Shown here one piece after another: positions 62,952 to 64,000 of a stretch of DNA of 64,000 nucleotides. Numbering within the stretch: position 1 is the first letter of the stretch; every line of letters begins with the position of its first letter. The translations under genes were made by a program, and so were the position numbers. Source of the DNA: Lysobacterales bacterium (GTDB taxonomy: Bacteria; Pseudomonadota; Gammaproteobacteria; Xanthomonadales; UBA2363); NCBI GenBank assembly GCA_019634735.1, contig JAHCAT010000008.1, forward strand, positions 62,001-126,000. Direction: 5' to 3'. The notes beneath the pieces were generated by a model. That model was not told where the DNA came from, did no database searches, and worked only from the letters and a program-made list of their open reading frames with translations.

Positions 62952-64000
62952 ATGACCGAAATCGAGACGAAGAAACTTGAGATTTTGGAACGGGAAGTCT
63001 CCGTTAAGGAGAAGGATCTGGATTTCAAAATTCAAGAAGCACAGAAAAGTGCGTGGAAATCTCCGCTTGTGGTTGCAATCTTTGTAGCTGCGGCAAGTGC
63101 CTCCGGAAACGCACTTGTTACTTATCTGAGTTCTAGTTGGGATCGCGAGGCGGCTGCTGATGAATACTCCAGGACTGCCACTTTAGCCCAATCCGGTGCG
63201 GAGCGCGCGAGAATTCTTGAAATGATCAAGATTGGCGACCCTAACCAAGTACAAAGAAATCTAGAATTCTTAATCGATGCCGGGTTGGTCACAGACCCAG
63301 ACACTATTAAGAGTATTCGAGAGTACTACCAAATTAGGGCGCCCGGAACCGGCCCGGGCGCATCGACTAGCATCGATCATTCTTTCAGTGCACCAGAATC
63401 AAACCCGGCAGTTTTTGGCTGCGGCACAGACATTCGATTTGTTCCTGGCAACAATGCTTCACCGTCCAACCTTCGAGTTCGACTGGCGGACATCGCCGCT
63501 GCAACTGGGCGGATTGAAGTATCTGGCCACCCGTATTTTGAGTGGGTCGGCTCGGGATTCTTGATCGCACCCAACACATTTTTGACAGCACGACATGTGA
63601 TAGAGGCTGTTACCAACGAAGGCGTGATCCCCAGCGGCGTACAGGTTACGATAAACTTCGATGCCAACATTGGTTGCTTCGACCCGCGACGTGCATCTGT
63701 TGAAGAAATTCTGTATGTTTCAGATGCCCCAGATCGAGATTTCGCGTTGCTGAGAGTTGCGTTTGCATCGGGAGAGAATTTATTGGCGGTTGCCACTCAG
63801 GTTGAAATTCCGGAACCTGGGCACACGGTTGGTCTCGTTTCACATCCAACAACCGGTTTGCACCGCGATCCAGCCGATCTTCTGCGTGCTTTTGGTGAGA
63901 TTTTGGCGGTCAAGCGATTAAGTGTCGGCGAGATGTTCCGTGCGGCTGATGTCGGGCTCGCATACGGGTTGTTTTCTTCAGGCGGTTCAGGAGGTGGGCC
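62952..64000 (+). CDS. membrane-anchored trypsin-like protease, partial
   Basis: Open to the right edge, so the C-terminus is missing; 349 residues are visible. A charged coiled coil (residues 1-35) is followed by a transmembrane segment (38-60) and a helical stretch (ILEMIKIGDPNQVQRNLEFLIDAG). Then comes a chymotrypsin fold with the triad visible: His215 (LTARHV), Asp263 (DRDFALLRV) and Ser346 (SSGGSGGG, in place of the usual GNSGGP). AAGAG stands before the ATG at 62952; GTG at 62934 is also possible. Codon use and about 50% G+C set it apart from everything to its left, suggesting acquisition. Proteases of this architecture are known in conflict-related genes. Confidence 0.8.
   Translation, partial: MTEIETKKLEILEREVSVKEKDLDFKIQEAQKSAWKSPLVVAIFVAAASASGNALVTYLSSSWDREAAADEYSRTATLAQSGAERARILEMIKIGDPNQVQRNLEFLIDAGLVTDPDTIKSIREYYQIRAPGTGPGASTSIDHSFSAPESNPAVFGCGTDIRFVPGNNASPSNLRVRLADIAAATGRIEVSGHPYFEWVGSGFLIAPNTFLTARHVIEAVTNEGVIPSGVQVTINFDANIGCFDPRRASVEEILYVSDAPDRDFALLRVAFASGENLLAVATQVEIPEPGHTVGLVSHPTTGLHRDPADLLRAFGEILAVKRLSVGEMFRAADVGLAYGLFSSGGSGGG

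Overview
The window is about 70% G+C with dense, mostly bacterial-housekeeping genes. Its gene content points to a gammaproteobacterium of the Xanthomonadales/Lysobacterales type. Supporting features are the acnD/prpF methylcitrate enzymes, RpoH with an intact RpoH box, glnA behind NtrC and sigma-54 sites, a MaoC-Pta fusion with acetate kinase, a phasin, and many secreted or outer-membrane proteins. No rRNA, tRNA, CRISPR array or complete insertion sequence was seen. Family assignments come from reading motifs by eye; no database search was run.

Layout. 1-3.4 kb: a diguanylate cyclase with a CHASE2 sensor (cut by the left edge) and a LysM/FecR protein. 3.5-8.4 kb: prpF and acnD of the methylcitrate cycle, separated by a HEPN/nucleotidyltransferase pair with two tandem palindromic operators. 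8.4-9.5 kb: a gene-free stretch with an 18-bp tandem array and palindromic repeats. 9.5-18.2 kb: an amidohydrolase, a cardiolipin-synthase-like PLD protein, an LpxR-like lipid A deacylase, ackA and a MaoC-Pta fusion, queD, a phasin and an LpxH-like phosphoesterase. 18.2-25 kb: a Ser/Thr kinase with a large helical sensor half, a divergent FHA/sigma-54 activator, and a secreted beta-helix protein with a near-consensus sigma-54 promoter, which together look like one signalling circuit. 25-34.3 kb: a lipoprotein, an OmpA-type protein, AMP nucleosidase, an SDR, SppA and a MATE exporter, all on the minus strand. 34.4-38.3 kb: a DUF3667 membrane protein, a DUF4286 protein, then priA behind a cluster of DnaA boxes. 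38.5-46.5 kb: rpoH under a perfect CIRCE operator, a LOG-family enzyme, an orphan acyl-AMP ligase, topA, pyrF and an acid phosphatase. 46.5-58 kb: a thiolase, a TPR/sulfotransferase-like protein, a PEBP protein, an SLC13/RCK transporter, a secreted protein, uppP and glnA. 58-62.3 kb: a DUF3297 protein, an array of large palindromic repeats, YceI, two small secreted proteins, and an ECF sigma factor with a membrane partner. 62.4-64 kb: G+C falls towards 50% and a membrane-anchored trypsin-like protease runs off the right edge, which looks like the start of an acquired island.

Genes that seem to work together: the kinase, FHA activator and beta-helix gene (phospho-signal to sigma-54 promoter); MaoC-Pta with AckA, whose genes overlap by four bases; the acid phosphatase and pyrF, also overlapping by four bases; and the ECF sigma factor with its DUF6768-like partner. 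The observations most worth following are the kinase/FHA/sigma-54 circuit, the HEPN/MNT module inside the methylcitrate locus, CIRCE on rpoH, the DnaA boxes before priA, the Z-DNA-like tract before topA, the 55-residue secreted peptide, and the protease in the low-G+C segment.
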